From the NCBI GenBank assembly GCA_029721435.1, contig CM056576.1, forward strand, positions 69,705,876-69,769,875: DNA of 64,000 nt, given 5' to 3'. Position 1 is the stretch's first letter, and each line of letters begins with the position of its first letter. Made by a program: the position numbers and the translations under genes. Source of the stretch: Gymnothorax reevesii. Taxonomy: Eukaryota; Chordata; Actinopteri; Anguilliformes; Muraenidae. Of the stretch, positions 1 to 11,779 are shown one piece after another. A model generated the notes under the pieces. That model did not search any database. It saw only the letters and a list, made by a program, of their open reading frames with translations, and had not been told where the DNA came from.

Positions 1-378
1 CTAAGACAAGAAAAAAAGGAAGCCAGAAGAAAAAAAAGCACAAAAGAAAGAATTTAACTGAACCCAGGATAAAACCAGAGTGAACATCAGAGTGGATTTT
101 TAGAGGTGAAAGGAACTCTGTGATCTGGAAGGATTAAAAACTGACACAGAGTTTGCAACTTTTCTCCTTGACAGATAAACCCCTGCTTTATTCGTTGGTT
201 CATTTTTGCTTTGCAAATAAGCGAGTGAACGTCGCTTACAAGCACAGTCCCTGTTCGAATAGCCAGTGTCTTGTAATTGTTACAGTACTCCGCAGTGCAT
301 GTGATTTTACTGTGATGTTGTAGTCGAAGTCACGTTGGCTTGTTTCAGATGCTAGGGCTAACGTCACTGGCGTTGTTG
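1..378. other. Left flank, no gene seen
   Basis: No coding exon, RNA gene or recognisable transposon is visible. If the PAK5 exon at 5429-5926 is correctly placed, this stretch lies on its 3' side on the minus strand and is probably intronic. A short hairpin (AACG...CGTT near 361-374) immediately precedes the repeat array that starts at about 379 and may belong to that element's left end. Confidence 0.4.
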
Positions 379-1139
379 TCCCCCGCCGCGCGTTTAGCGC
401 GAAGCGGGGGACATAGTATTCAGCTCCGTCCGTACGTCCGTCCGTACGTCCCGAAACCTTGTCTGCGCGATATCTCAAGAAGTAAGCATCGGATTTTTTT
501 CAAATTTGGTGTCAACATGTATTAGGGTAATGTCCCGGCGCCAGTCGAATTTGGTGACCTTCTTGACATTTTCAAGGTCACACCGAGGTATGATAGATTC
601 TGACACTGAAATGCTTGTCTGCGCGATATCTCAAGAAGGAAGCCTCGGATTCTTTTTAAATTTGGTGTCAACATGTATTAGGGTAATGTCCCGGCGCCAG
701 TCGAATTTGGTGACCTTCGCAACATTTTCAAGGTCACACCGAGGTATGATAGATTCTGACACTGAAATGCTTGTCTGCGCAATATCTCAAGAAGGAAGCC
801 TCGGATTCTTTTTAAATTTGGTGTCAACATGTATTAGGGTAATGTCCCGGCGCCAGTCGAATTTGGTGACCTTCGCGACATTTTCAAGGTCACACCGAGG
901 TATGATAGATTCTGACACTGAAATGCTTGTTTGCGCGATATCTCAAGAAGGAAGCCTCGGATTCTTTTCAAATTCGGTGTCAACATGTATGATGGTAATG
1001 CTCCGGCGCCAGTCGATTTTGGTGACCTTCGCACCATTCTCAAGGTCACACCGAGAGAATGTCGATTTTCACAATTTTGGCATGTTCATGCTAAATCAGA
1101 CCATTCCTTTCAACTGACAGGGTTTGGAAGTACATAATT
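379..1139 (+). repeat. 156-bp tandem repeat array 1 with palindromic head
   Basis: A GC-rich palindromic head (about 379-457, core CCCGC...GCGGG around a GCGCG motif, followed by a pyrimidine/CCGT-rich stretch) leads into four head-to-tail copies of a 156-bp unit starting at 458, 614, 770 and 926. The spacing is exactly 156 bp each time and the copies are nearly identical apart from the last, which is more diverged. Each copy carries an inverted repeat, GTGACCTT then AAGGTCAC, with about 12-14 bases between. Because 156 is divisible by 3, each reading frame repeats every 52 codons, which produces a spurious repetitive open frame at 506-1117. I do not regard that as a gene. Confidence 0.9.
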
Positions 1140-1905
1140 GTCCCCCGCTGCGCGGAATGCGCAAAGCGGCGGGACATAGTATTTACGACCGTCCATCCGT
1201 CCGTCCGTACGTCCTGAATCCTCGTCAGCGAGATATCTCAAGAACGAATTGACGGATTTCCTTCAAATTTGATGTCAACATGTATTAGTCTGATACCCCG
1301 GCGCCAGACGATTTCCGTGACCTCCGCGCCATTCTCAAGGTCACACTGAGAGATTGTGCATTTTCACACTGATAGCCTTGTCAGCGAGATATCTCAAGAA
1401 CAAATCGACGGATTTACTTCAAATTTCATGTCAACATATATTACGGTGATGCCCCAGCGCCAGTCGATTTCGGTCACCTTCGCGCCTTTCTCAAGGTCAC
1501 ACCAAGAGATTGTGCATTTTCACACAGATAGCCTTGTCAGCGAGGTATCTAAAGAAGGAATCGACGGATTTACTTCTAATCTTATGTCAACATGTATTGG
1601 GGTGATACCCCGGCGCCAGTCGATTTCGGTGACCTTTGCGCCATTCTCAAGGTCACACCGAGAGATTGTGGATTTTCACACTGATAGCCTTTTCAGCGAC
1701 ATATCTCAAGAACGAATCGACGGATTTACTTCTAATCTTATGTCAACATGTATTAGGGTGATACCCCGGCGCCAGTCCATTTCGGTGACCTTCGCACCAT
1801 TCTCAAGGTCACACCGAGAAATTGTTCATTTTGACACGATTTCACATTTTGTGGCGGGGGACAAAGACACGTTAGTGTCAAATACTTGTTTTATTAGAAA
1901 GCAGC
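1140..1905 (+). repeat. 156-bp tandem repeat array 2 with palindromic head and hairpin tail
   Basis: A second copy of the same design. The palindromic head is at about 1141-1220 (CCCCGCTGCGCG...GCGGCGGG). Four units start at 1221, 1377, 1533 and 1689, again exactly 156 bp apart. A tail at about 1850-1905 contains GCGGGGGACAAAGA and a GACAC-GTTA-GTGTC hairpin. Its units are clearly diverged from array 1 as a subfamily, so the arrays expanded separately. The open frame at 1356-1919 is again a periodicity artefact. Head, repeats and tail together suggest a mobile element carrying internal tandem repeats. Confidence 0.88.
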
Positions 1906-2190
1906 AGAAAATCTCTTAATGAAGGACCTGGCAGTCTTATCGGTTGTGTTGTTGTCCTTTTAAATATGTGAAACGTTTCTGTGCTCTCACAGCTAAATGC
2001 TAACAAACATGATTTACTGGCCATTCAGCTGAATTCATGACAGTTTCGGTACTCAAAAAACGGATAAATTACCGAGATAAGTGTGCGCTGGGTTTTTAAT
2101 GAATACATACTGCTGTGGATTACTTTTCATGTCGACATGATTTTTTTCTGCTCGTTTGTTGGCAGGCGTGTCGTTGGACCTGAAAAATCT
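1906..2190. other. Spacer, nothing recognised
   Basis: AT-rich sequence between the repeat array and the foldback element. No gene, RNA or terminal repeat is recognisable. Confidence 0.4.
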
Positions 2191-2893
2191 GGGGCTAATA
2201 TCCCTCCTTTTTTAAAAAAATAATTAATCCTGGCTAATTCTAGATGCGTTTCCGTTATTAACACGTTTTTCAATTCACGAATAATCAAGTGGCAATTGTA
2301 GAGACGGCTTCTCTTCTTCATGCAATCTAAAAGCGACAAAATAATGGGCTGCATTCAGGACAAAAAAATAATTTAATTATAATTCGGTCTATGCACCTGC
2401 ACTCGGCGACGGCATTTCAGACTAATAAGTCAGTTTACATTTTCCAATCAGACAGCTGTCTATTTTTTTTTATTACGAATTGAGGGACCGTGCTGCAAAA
2501 ACAGGTGTATGTACTTGTCGCCGAAATTATCTTCATTTGCTGAAGAGTTATGAAATGCCATCGCCGAGTGATGGTGCATAGACCTAATTATAATCAAATA
2601 ATTTTTCAGTACTGAATATAGCCCATTATTTTGTCGCTTTTAGATCGCATGGGGGAGAGAAGCCGTGTCTTCAACTGCCACTTGATTATTCTGGAATTGG
2701 AAAACGTGTGAATGAATGTAAACCATCTAGAATTTGCCAGGACTAATAATTATCCCTCGCTGCGCGATTAGTGCGAAGCGGAGGATATAGCATTGGGCTC
2801 CGCCCGTACGGACACATAATATTGAGGCGGCGTGGGATATTGCCATGTTAGTGGCAAAGACTTGTTTTCAATAAAAGGAGGGATATTAGCCCC
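2191..2893. mobile_element. Foldback-type DNA element with long inverted arms
   Basis: The left arm (about 2191-2420) is the imperfect reverse complement of the right arm (about 2550-2753 continuing at about 2871-2893). The outer ends are GGGGCTAATATCCCTCC at 2191-2207 and its complement ending at 2893. Paired landmarks include the GTCTATGCACC stretch near 2387 with GGTGCATAGAC near 2573, and TCTAAAAGCGACAAAATAATGGGC near 2327 with its complement near 2625. The central spacer is about 130 bp. No transposase frame is present, so this is a non-autonomous hairpin element. A partial copy of the same arm lies at 3616-3761. I could not find a convincing target duplication. Confidence 0.75.
2754..2870 (+). 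mobile_element. Solo copy of the palindromic head/tail module, nested in the foldback arm
   Basis: A stretch of about 117 bp interrupts the right arm of the foldback element; the arm sequence resumes on the other side with AAAAGGAGGGATATTAGCCCC. The insert starts with CCCTCGCTGCGCG...GCGAAGCGGAGGATATAG, the same palindromic head that begins the 156-bp arrays. It ends with a GCCA-TGTTAG-TGGC hairpin followed by AAGACTTGTTTT, matching the array 2 tail (CAAATACTTGTTTT). It has no 156-bp units. This shows that head plus tail move as a unit and that the tandem repeats are optional cargo. Confidence 0.75.
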
Positions 2894-3615
2894 GGTGTTC
2901 AAAGCCTCGTCCCATTATGAGACGTCTGGGCAAACGAGGCTTTTTGGCACGCAAAGCTTTTGAGCACGGGACGTTGTGCGTGCCGATATACCTCGAGGTT
3001 TTCCAGCACAAGGTTTTCCGGCTCAGAACACCCCGGAATTTTCAGGTCTAACGACGCGCTGGTTTGTTGGCCAGTGCAGTGTTGACTGTTCGGAACAGTA
3101 ACGTCTCGCCTCGGGAACTTGGCCGCTTTCATAATGTGAACGTGCAAAATCTCTCCGCAGTTGCATACATACAGCTCGCATGCCTTTGCGTGCAGGGTAG
3201 CCATCTGGGGGAGGTCCTAGGAGTGCAGTGGAGAGGGAGGGGGAGGGATCTGAAAGTTGCTTTTTTCACATTTTTGTGCGAAGTCCTCTCTCTCTTCAAA
3301 GTTACTGACTGCAGCTTTAAATAGGTTATAAAAAGCGTGTGGCTCAAGCCATTTGCATGAGAGTCGACAGGTAGGCTGTGCAATTTTGAATAACGATTTA
3401 AATAGAGCAAATACGCGTTCAGATGAATGATTGTCGTCTTACCTAATTGGGGAGAACAAGCAGCACCAGTGCGGAGCGCTCTCGGTGTGAACCTTCTGTT
3501 AATCATGAAGATGATGGAGAACAGGTCAGCATTTATAATTGTTTTACACGGATGTTTTGTGCAGCCCAATTCTCTGTTCTGGTTCTGCCACTGTACTGAA
3601 TTTAACCCACAATTT
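2894..3615. other. Gene-free stretch with one short hairpin
   Basis: No coding potential that I trust. A 10-bp perfect stem pairs 2901-2910 (AAAGCCTCGT) with 2934-2943, with a 23-base loop. Otherwise unremarkable. Confidence 0.4.
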
Positions 3616-3761
3616 CATTGCTATTAGATCGCATATGGAGAGAAACCGTGTCTTCAGTTGCCAATTTCGATAACTGGAAAGCGCGTCAATGAAGGAAAAT
3701 GATTGAGAACTAGCCAGGACTAAAAGGGACATGTCTTCGCCCCCCCACTAGCTCCGCCACT
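3616..3761. mobile_element. Partial DNA-transposon end related to the foldback arm
   Basis: 3616-3725 (CTATTAGATCGCAT... to GCCAGGACTAA) is a diverged same-orientation copy of the right arm of the foldback element (about 2637-2745). It is followed by a terminus ending CCCCCCACTAGCTCCGCCACTG at 3740-3761. Read in reverse, that end begins CAGTGGCGGAGCTAG, which resembles hAT-type fish element ends. The other end of this copy was not found. Confidence 0.5.
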
Positions 3762-5110
3762 GGATGTGATATATTTGAAATATCATGTTTCAACGTTGTA
3801 AATTTTGATTTTGAAGCAATGAAAATCACTGCCTCCAGTGCTAGAGCCATTCTAGTTTTCACTGTAAACTACCATGTTGTTATTTGTCTCCTAAAGAATG
3901 CACTTATTAGCTGTCACGAAAATCCTCGAAAGCGGAAATCTGTCATAGATCAATTGTTTGATGTCTGTATTGTGCAAATTAGGTGTTTAAGTGGGGAAAA
4001 GGCGTTGTTTAGCTTCCAAAAGGGAGTTTTTCCAGCCAGTGCATTTGACCCAAATATCTAGCAAAATTCTAAGATACCGTTTTTCTCACAAAATTCGACT
4101 GAAATTTTAAAATAAACCCCAGAACCCTGTAAAACTCACCAATCGCTTCTCATAAACTCAAAATTAGGGTAGGTTAAATTTTCAACTGTGGCCACCTCTT
4201 GCTCAATTTTTGTGTGCATCCACCCCTAAGACTTTTTGTCCATAAACTCCCAGAAAGGGCTGTTTACTGTCCGATCAGTTAGAGACAGTAACTTTTTTTT
4301 CTTTTTGACAGCATGATTCTCATGTCTTCTTCAGCAGTTTTGTTTGTCCTCTGGGTGGCTGACATCTGATTGAGCATGTGCAGTGGCAAGCTGGGAAATG
4401 TTTTTAAAATAAATGGGCATTTGCTGTTGGCTCTGCTGACTGATGTTCCTGAATACATCTTCCGTTCTGAAAATTATGGACCCTTTGCTAACAGAACGTT
4501 TGGAGTTATCACCTCCGGGAAGAAACGGTCTCTTCATGAATAGGCCCCCAGGTTGTAAATTTGTCATAGACCAACCCTTGTGACAAATGTGCCATAGTCG
4601 CACTATCACCTACTATCATGAAATGAATAAGATGAAGTTAAACACGCCTAGTTTTTATCATTAATGCCATAAACACAGGCCTTTGTCGACTGTGTCTAGA
4701 TCATCAAATTAGGGCCTTTAATGTTTTGTCGATAGACAGTTGCAAATGGTTACAAGACTGTTTTGAATGATGAGTTGCTTTGCTCTCCTCATGGTGCTGG
4801 ATTGACAAAGGGATTTTATATGCATGTTACCTCATTTTTATACCCTGATGAAACAAGAAGTGATGTCATGATACAATGTAGTTCCTCAGAACTTAGATGA
4901 ACATGAATAAGCTCAATTTTATTCCTGATTTAATTTAAAATATACTACAGGGGTGACATCTGGTGGAAATTGGTCCCATTTAACCATTATTGTAGTACAG
5001 TATTTCCAAAAATGTAATTATTTTTTCTTTTAGTGGTTTTTGTGCATTTGCAGTCAGCAGTGCGAATAATTCTGGAGCCCACTACATTCTCACAAAGATG
5101 TGTGGAAGAG
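3762..5110. other. Gene-free stretch left of the PAK5 exon
   Basis: No exon, RNA gene or clear transposon recognised. I looked specifically on the minus strand for the following kinase exon (activation-loop or HRDxK-type motifs) and did not find it, so the downstream intron extends beyond the left edge of the window. Confidence 0.4.
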
Positions 5111-5953
<843 letters not shown>

Positions 5954-5975
5954 TCAGCATTTGCTAGCATGCATG

Positions 5976-6001
5976 CACACACACACACACACACACACAC
6001 A
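5976..6001. repeat. (CA)13 microsatellite
   Basis: Uninterrupted CA dinucleotide run just upstream of the PAK5 exon acceptor in the sense direction of that gene. Likely polymorphic. Confidence 0.95.
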
Positions 6002-6150
6002 AGATTCCAGTCAGCATTTCCCTATACAGTCCCATACAGTGCTAGCACTAATATAGGCACCTTTGGTAAATATTTGCTTAAAAGTCTGTGAAAAAATATA
6101 TAATCAAATCAATATATAATCCCAATCGTTAAGTCAAAATGTCAACAAAA

Positions 6151-6172
6151 ATCCATCCATCCATCCATCCAT
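6151..6172. repeat. (ATCC)n microsatellite
   Basis: About five and a half uninterrupted ATCC tetranucleotide units. Confidence 0.95.
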
Positions 6173-8689
6173 GTCCCTCCTGCCCCCGCCTTGCTGTGTG
6201 CTTTGCCATCTGTTAATTTACACTGATTGCGTCTTTGATGCATAACAGTCCCGGACGGCTACAGTACCGAGACCAATGAGCGAGCCTGACGAGATCGTGC
6301 GATAACTACAAAATCACGCGCATTCGCTCAAGATAAATAATACATTTTGTAATGAGTGCAACTGCAAACGGGCAACAGCCTTTGTTCTTTACTGAAAGGG
6401 TTGAGGAACAGTTGACTTGCTTCCATTTGTTTGTTTGTCAAGATTTTGCGCTTCTACCATGCATAAGTATCCCATTTACCAATAAATGCTCTTAAATGAC
6501 AAACTCAACACAAACAGGAAATTGTTTGGAAAGTGTTCTGCCGATAAAGTTTTGATTACATATATTTTCTTACTTCGGTTGCTGTCCTAGCGCACAATAT
6601 GAACTGGTGCACCAATCAAATCTTGACCCTCTCTATTTGCTCGCTGACTGATCGGGGCCACCCAATAATTTTCAGACATGTTTGATATTTTGGAGTGAAA
6701 ATCTGGATGATTACGTCATTACTTTCCAAATGAAACCACAATAGCCAGTGAGAGACAAGACTCAAGCTGACGGAGCTGAATGAGGGTAGTTTGAAATAGC
6801 GACGGCGAACAGACAGCAACAGCAACCTGTTATAGGGGTGCGTTGGACAGCTGAGATGGAGGAAAGGCTTGTGGATATGTGGCAGGAACACGACTGCTTC
6901 CAAGACATATAACTGCACGGACAATCCGTGCTGACCGCGTCTCCCCAACCATTTTCTCGCCCAGACCCACTTCATTTTTTGTTTTCTCTTCTCACTGTAA
7001 GTGATAATAATAGCAAGTATGTGCTTCATTTCACTCTCCATTTTTCCATTTTTAAATGTCCAGGCTTATCAGGTGGAGCGCTGCTCCCTTTAACACGATA
7101 ATCTTAATAATATCCTGTAGTGTGAAATGCACCATAATTTTCAAATCCTGTAGTGTGAACATGTTTAAGATTAGACAGCAGATTATCTGTGGAGATTCTC
7201 CTTATGTTTGTGATGCAGCCCGATTTCAAAATTGGTTAGGATTTTAAAAATCCTGTAGTCTGAACCTGGCCTTAGCGTGTTTGTGTAAATCAACACAACA
7301 AAACAGGGGAAGTATGGCATTCTGCAGTTGTGGAACCGATTTGGCGGTCTCTGAATATGTACAAAACCTTGATAGTACCGCAAAGACAAGATACTTCTCT
7401 AAGCTTAAGTGCAATGAAGGTCTGTGTAGGCTTCCGGATCCTTACGAGCTGAAAGGTTAGAGGAACGACCCTTCTTTGGGTCAGGGTCGGCTGAATCATC
7501 ACTTGATATTCCAACATCGTTGATCAGTGAAGGTAATTCACAGTAGTATGTTTACCAGAACGATTTTAAAAAGAGGAGCCAATATATTTACATATACTAT
7601 TCATGATAAGAGGGTTTAGAATTTGTGATTACAAATCATTATCACAAATCCATATATTGCGCATTCCCTAGCCACCTGGTGTGCTGTCAGTAACAAGACT
7701 CCCACCGTTACAACTGCAGTAGACATTTAACTCTAAACTTTCTTGACTGGATGTATGAAGTTTTTGCACACTCAAATATTTCTCTTGGTACCCAAAAGTC
7801 AAGCCGAAAAAGTAATGATCTTAATCGATACTGATGAAGATTGAAAAAGGAATTCTTTCCAATACTAATATCCAAACTGTCACTTAAATACTCGCTATGG
7901 GAAAGTAAGGAACCTATCGAATTACCCAACACAATATAGATAATTCCCTTGTCATGACCAAATAATAAAAGGCGAAAACTTAGTAAAATGCATAAATGGC
8001 AACTCTACCGCTTTTGGCGGTAGTCTTTTGCTTTCGGGGAGTGTCATTCTGAAAAAAACGCCCCAAAAGCAGTAGAGTTGGCATGTATGAAAATGTCATG
8101 GTAGAAATGATGGAAAACAACTTGCGACTTACCCAACAGAAAGTGAATAGTATAAACACGCAAGTGGCTTCGAGGGCATCCAATTCTTGCATCGAATTGC
8201 ATCAATCCAAGTAGATTGTTTCGGTTCTCGATCACTGAACCCTTCACAAAACGGTTTGAGTAGTCAATAACGCTGCAGCTGCCTGGCATTAAGACGAAAA
8301 GTGGAAGACAACTTTACTTCACCCATAAAATCACTTGTCATGTTGTGGCTTTTTGCCAACCACGGTAGTCAACAAAACCATGTGACCAGGTTCGTGACAT
8401 CACGGGAAGTATCGCTCCGGTAAGTTCAATAAAATTTTTGTTTAGGACCCTGCCTGCTGTCCCGCTGATATCACCAAATACAACCCCCCCACCCCCATTT
8501 CATTTGAAATGGCTTTATTGTTATTTACACTTTGGCTGACAAACGAAGTTGCCCTTTCATTTCATCAGTCCTCATTTTTCAGTAAAGAAGATTTTTTCCC
8601 CCCCTGCTACTCAGAAAACCCCCCCTTATAATAGCTATTGGCCCAAGTGCAAGCCCTTGAAGAAAAAAATATTCTAAATCTTTACTATA

Positions 8690-8945
8690 ACTATTTACAC
8701 TAACGCTATTCTAATACAATTGAAGACCGCAATGGAATAATGATCAGTCATATTTTCACGTTGTGAAGAAATGATGAATTAAAAATTCAAAACAATGCAG
8801 AAACAAAGCACTGAAAAATATGTAAAATATAATACTATATAATATTATATATTATTCGAAATATTACAATAATTTATAATATATAGTACGCAAAAATGCA
8901 AAATTTGATCGGTTTTTTTTTTGTGGTCTTTAATTGTTTGCAAAT
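8690..8945 (+). mobile_element. Degenerate Tc1/mariner-type relic, 5' part
   Basis: The stretch GAAGACCGCAATGGAATAATGATCAG through AATTAAAAATTCAAAAC and ATGCAAAATTTGATCG matches, with many substitutions and in the same orientation, 43130-43335. There the sequence continues into recognisable Tc1-like transposase. This copy stops before any coding part. Confidence 0.55.
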
Positions 8946-9140
8946 ATTACAAAGACCCTCAACATAACTGTATAGCGTGACCTGTTAAATAATGGGGAGA
9001 CTCTTTTCTTCTTGGTTTTCAACAGCCTCACCCTCGATCATCACAACCCTACTTTAGGTAGACTTACCTGATTTGGTTGATCTGAACTACAAGCAGCACT
9101 GAACATTTATGGTAGACACAATATCAGTAGCCTAATTCAA

Positions 9141-9145
<5 letters not shown>

Positions 9146-9179
<34 letters not shown>

Positions 9180-9205
9180 CACACACTCATATATATATAT
9201 ATAGC
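9146..9205. repeat. (TA)n microsatellite
   Basis: A TA run at 9146-9175, a short interruption (AATACACACACTCA), then a further AT run to about 9203. It lies directly beside a perfect hairpin. Confidence 0.95.
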
Positions 9206-9212
9206 ATTTATT

Positions 9213-9275
9213 CTGTGAGCACCTGAATACTTTGTTTATATATATATTTAAAACAAAGTATTCAGGTGCTCACAG
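9213..9275. repeat. Perfect 25-bp inverted repeat with 13-nt loop
   Basis: 9213-9237 (CTGTGAGCACCTGAATACTT...) is exactly reverse-complementary to 9251-9275; the loop 9238-9250 is AT only. A perfect stem this long in neutral DNA implies recent origin, for example a short palindromic transposon end inserted in the TA repeat, or a hairpin RNA precursor. No gene is nearby to choose between these. Confidence 0.9.
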
Positions 9276-10944
9276 CATAAATTTTAAAAAAAGAAGGAAA
9301 GAGCAGGAAAAAAGGAAAAAGGCAGAGGAGTGTATGATGAATTTATACTTTATCTATTACCCTATGAGCAGGGTGTTAACATTACAAACTTTGGACAATA
9401 GTAATAATTTTGTTATGCAATTAAAAACTAGAATTAACATCAATTACTCCTGCCTTTAATTTCTAAAGAAAAATTGGATCGATTACTCAGGGATGTGGAG
9501 AATAACTTACAACATAAATTTGAGAAATACGCTTTTTCGCTGTAGTGTGCTGCTGCTGCACCAAGGCTGCATGGCAACTCTTCTAGCTCAGGAAATACGG
9601 TAAACACTTTTATTGACATCAAGTAATTCAGCGTCAGTCCAGCTTGAAATAGTCAATTAAAATGCAATTTCTTTGCAAAATAACTTATATCACAATTTAC
9701 AACTTAGAGTTGAAAGCCTTTGCATTTTCACTACTGATTTCTCTTATATGTAGAGTAAACATCATGCATGATGTACGAGAGGGGCTCATAGGAAACATGG
9801 CTTGTGCAAGAATTCTTTGTGTAGGGGAGACTGGGATAAATTTTTGGTTTTGATGTCTTTATTCAAAATTCTCATGAACTATTTGTGTACAATTTTTGCA
9901 GCGTAAACTTGTATTTATGTTCTATGTGATAAGAGTCATCAAATGTTTTAAAAGCAATGTTGGAGTTACAATATTGGTTGAAATGCTAGTAGTCAAATGT
10001 TACATCAGCCCCCATGTGCAAGGTCAATTGTAACAGCAAATGGGGGCAATTGTAACAACACACAAAATACTTTCATATAAATACCAAGGACCCCCAAAAC
10101 TCAATTATGGTCTCAATGGACCACACATTTTTCCCCAATCACTGAAGAAAGGGGCGATATTATACATTTTGGATTTTTCCTTTTCTTTTAGTGTGTTATG
10201 CAGCTTTTCGTGCATGTAAAATGTCTGCTGAGTAACGAAGCCCGAGGTCTACATCAGAGGGAGTTTTTGATTCAGTCCTTTTCTTCTGTAATGTGTAAAT
10301 GCCACAGTGCAACACATTTGCATAATGCCTGTTCAGTGGCTTGCTAGATTGCAGGCTCCCAGCAATAGGGTTGGGTCTCATGCCAGCATGTACTCAGTGA
10401 TCAGCTGTCGGGGGGTGGGGAAGGGGGGTAGAAGGAAATTTCTCGAAAGGGAACCACTGAAATAGACTTTCTGCTGAATCTGCAAACTGGGTTACCTCAC
10501 CTCTGTAGCTTTGTTTAGTCAAGTGACTATTCACCTTGTAAGTGATTTAGTCAGTTCCAAATCATCTTAGTCAAAATAATGGTCTCCAAATCAGGGTGAA
10601 TGAATAACATAACACAGAAAAATGCCATGTTGTTCAAATTACAGCACATTTGAGGACTATCTCCAGGGAGATAAGCTTTCTTAGGTGACCTATAATACTA
10701 CAGAGTCTCAAATATGGACATCCGTGTTTTTTCCTTTTTATGCCATAAGCACATTACTGGCCTTCAATTAAGTTGTATGCACCTTAATGACAAGCGACTT
10801 TTGGCAACTAGCTGAGCAACAGACCAAACTGGCAATCAGCCATGATAGTTCTTAAGCTATTTCTTTTTGCTATAGTTATGTTAAATTCTGATATTGGTGG
10901 CCCATTCTAACAGATGTGAAACAACCTGTTGACAATGTAAACCT
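9276..10944. other. Gene-free stretch
   Basis: No exon or intact transposon recognised. A short motif recurs around 9995-10060 (GGGGGCAATTGTAACA-type), probably an old dispersed repeat. Nothing else is supportable. Confidence 0.35.
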
Positions 10945-10948
10945 TTAA

Positions 10949-11505
10949 AGTGCACCTATAATGGTTTTTCATTACTTTTATATTGTAGCGTGAACCATAT
11001 CATTTTTATGCGCATTTAAAAGGTCTGTGTTGGAAAACAACTCGAAGTCACCTCCAGAAGAAGTGCTCTCTGCCACAAAAATAGCTCTTGAGCTAACTGA
11101 AATGCCTCAATCGCTACTGGCCAATTTTTCATGAAGTGGTGATGGCACAATTTTAATTTTTGCGCTAAGCAGATAGTATGGCACGCCTTTGAATCAAGTG
11201 GGTTTCACCCACAAGGCTAAACCAGGATTTGTTTCTAAAGCAGAAATCTGTTTTTGGTAAGGGGAGTGACAAGGGGCGCGAACAATTGATTGATCACAAG
11301 TGAGTGATCAAGTTGACCAGCACACTGAGGTTCGGGAGGGCGAGGGCAGGACTTTGAATGGAGCGTTTCACAGACAGGTTCTGCAGAATTGGCAAGCATG
11401 AGAAAACTCGAAAGTTATTTTTTAACAATCACACATTTAAACCTTTGTTCGTAGAGTTCAAGAATACGAGACTGATCAGTGAAAAAGTCATATAATGGGT
11501 GAACT
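10949..11505. mobile_element. TTAA-flanked MITE (Kolobok- or piggyBac-like target)
   Basis: Flanked by TTAA at 10945-10948 and 11506-11509. The left end AAGTGCACCTATAATGG and the reverse complement of the right end (AAGTTCACCCATTATATG) form imperfect terminal inverted repeats. The body of 557 bp has no open frame, so it is non-autonomous. A TTAA target duplication is the hallmark of Kolobok and piggyBac superfamilies. I cannot choose between them from sequence alone, though the AAAGTGCACC-type terminus suggests Kolobok. Confidence 0.65.
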
Positions 11506-11779
11506 TTAACATACTTCTGGTCTTCGTCTTTACCATATTATAGACACTGAGTCCTCACTCAGCCACAGCAGTAGATCAGCTGAGATCAATCTGTGATTCT
11601 TGGACCTTAAGTAACCATTTTGTAAAATGTTCACTTTCATGCAGAACTTTTTCTGTTTGTATGCAAATCGATGGGATCTTGGACTGAAGAATTATTTTGC
11701 AGTTTCCCTCTTTTTTTCTTTTACCGAGACCAATACATGTTTTTCTGAGCAGAAACCCCACCTTTTAAATCATAAAGTA

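Noticed and set aside
506..1919. Repetitive 52-residue-period open frames across the tandem arrays
   Set aside because: 156 is a multiple of 3, so one open unit gives a long open frame automatically. Several frames on both strands are open, and there is no promoter, splice signal or family resemblance.
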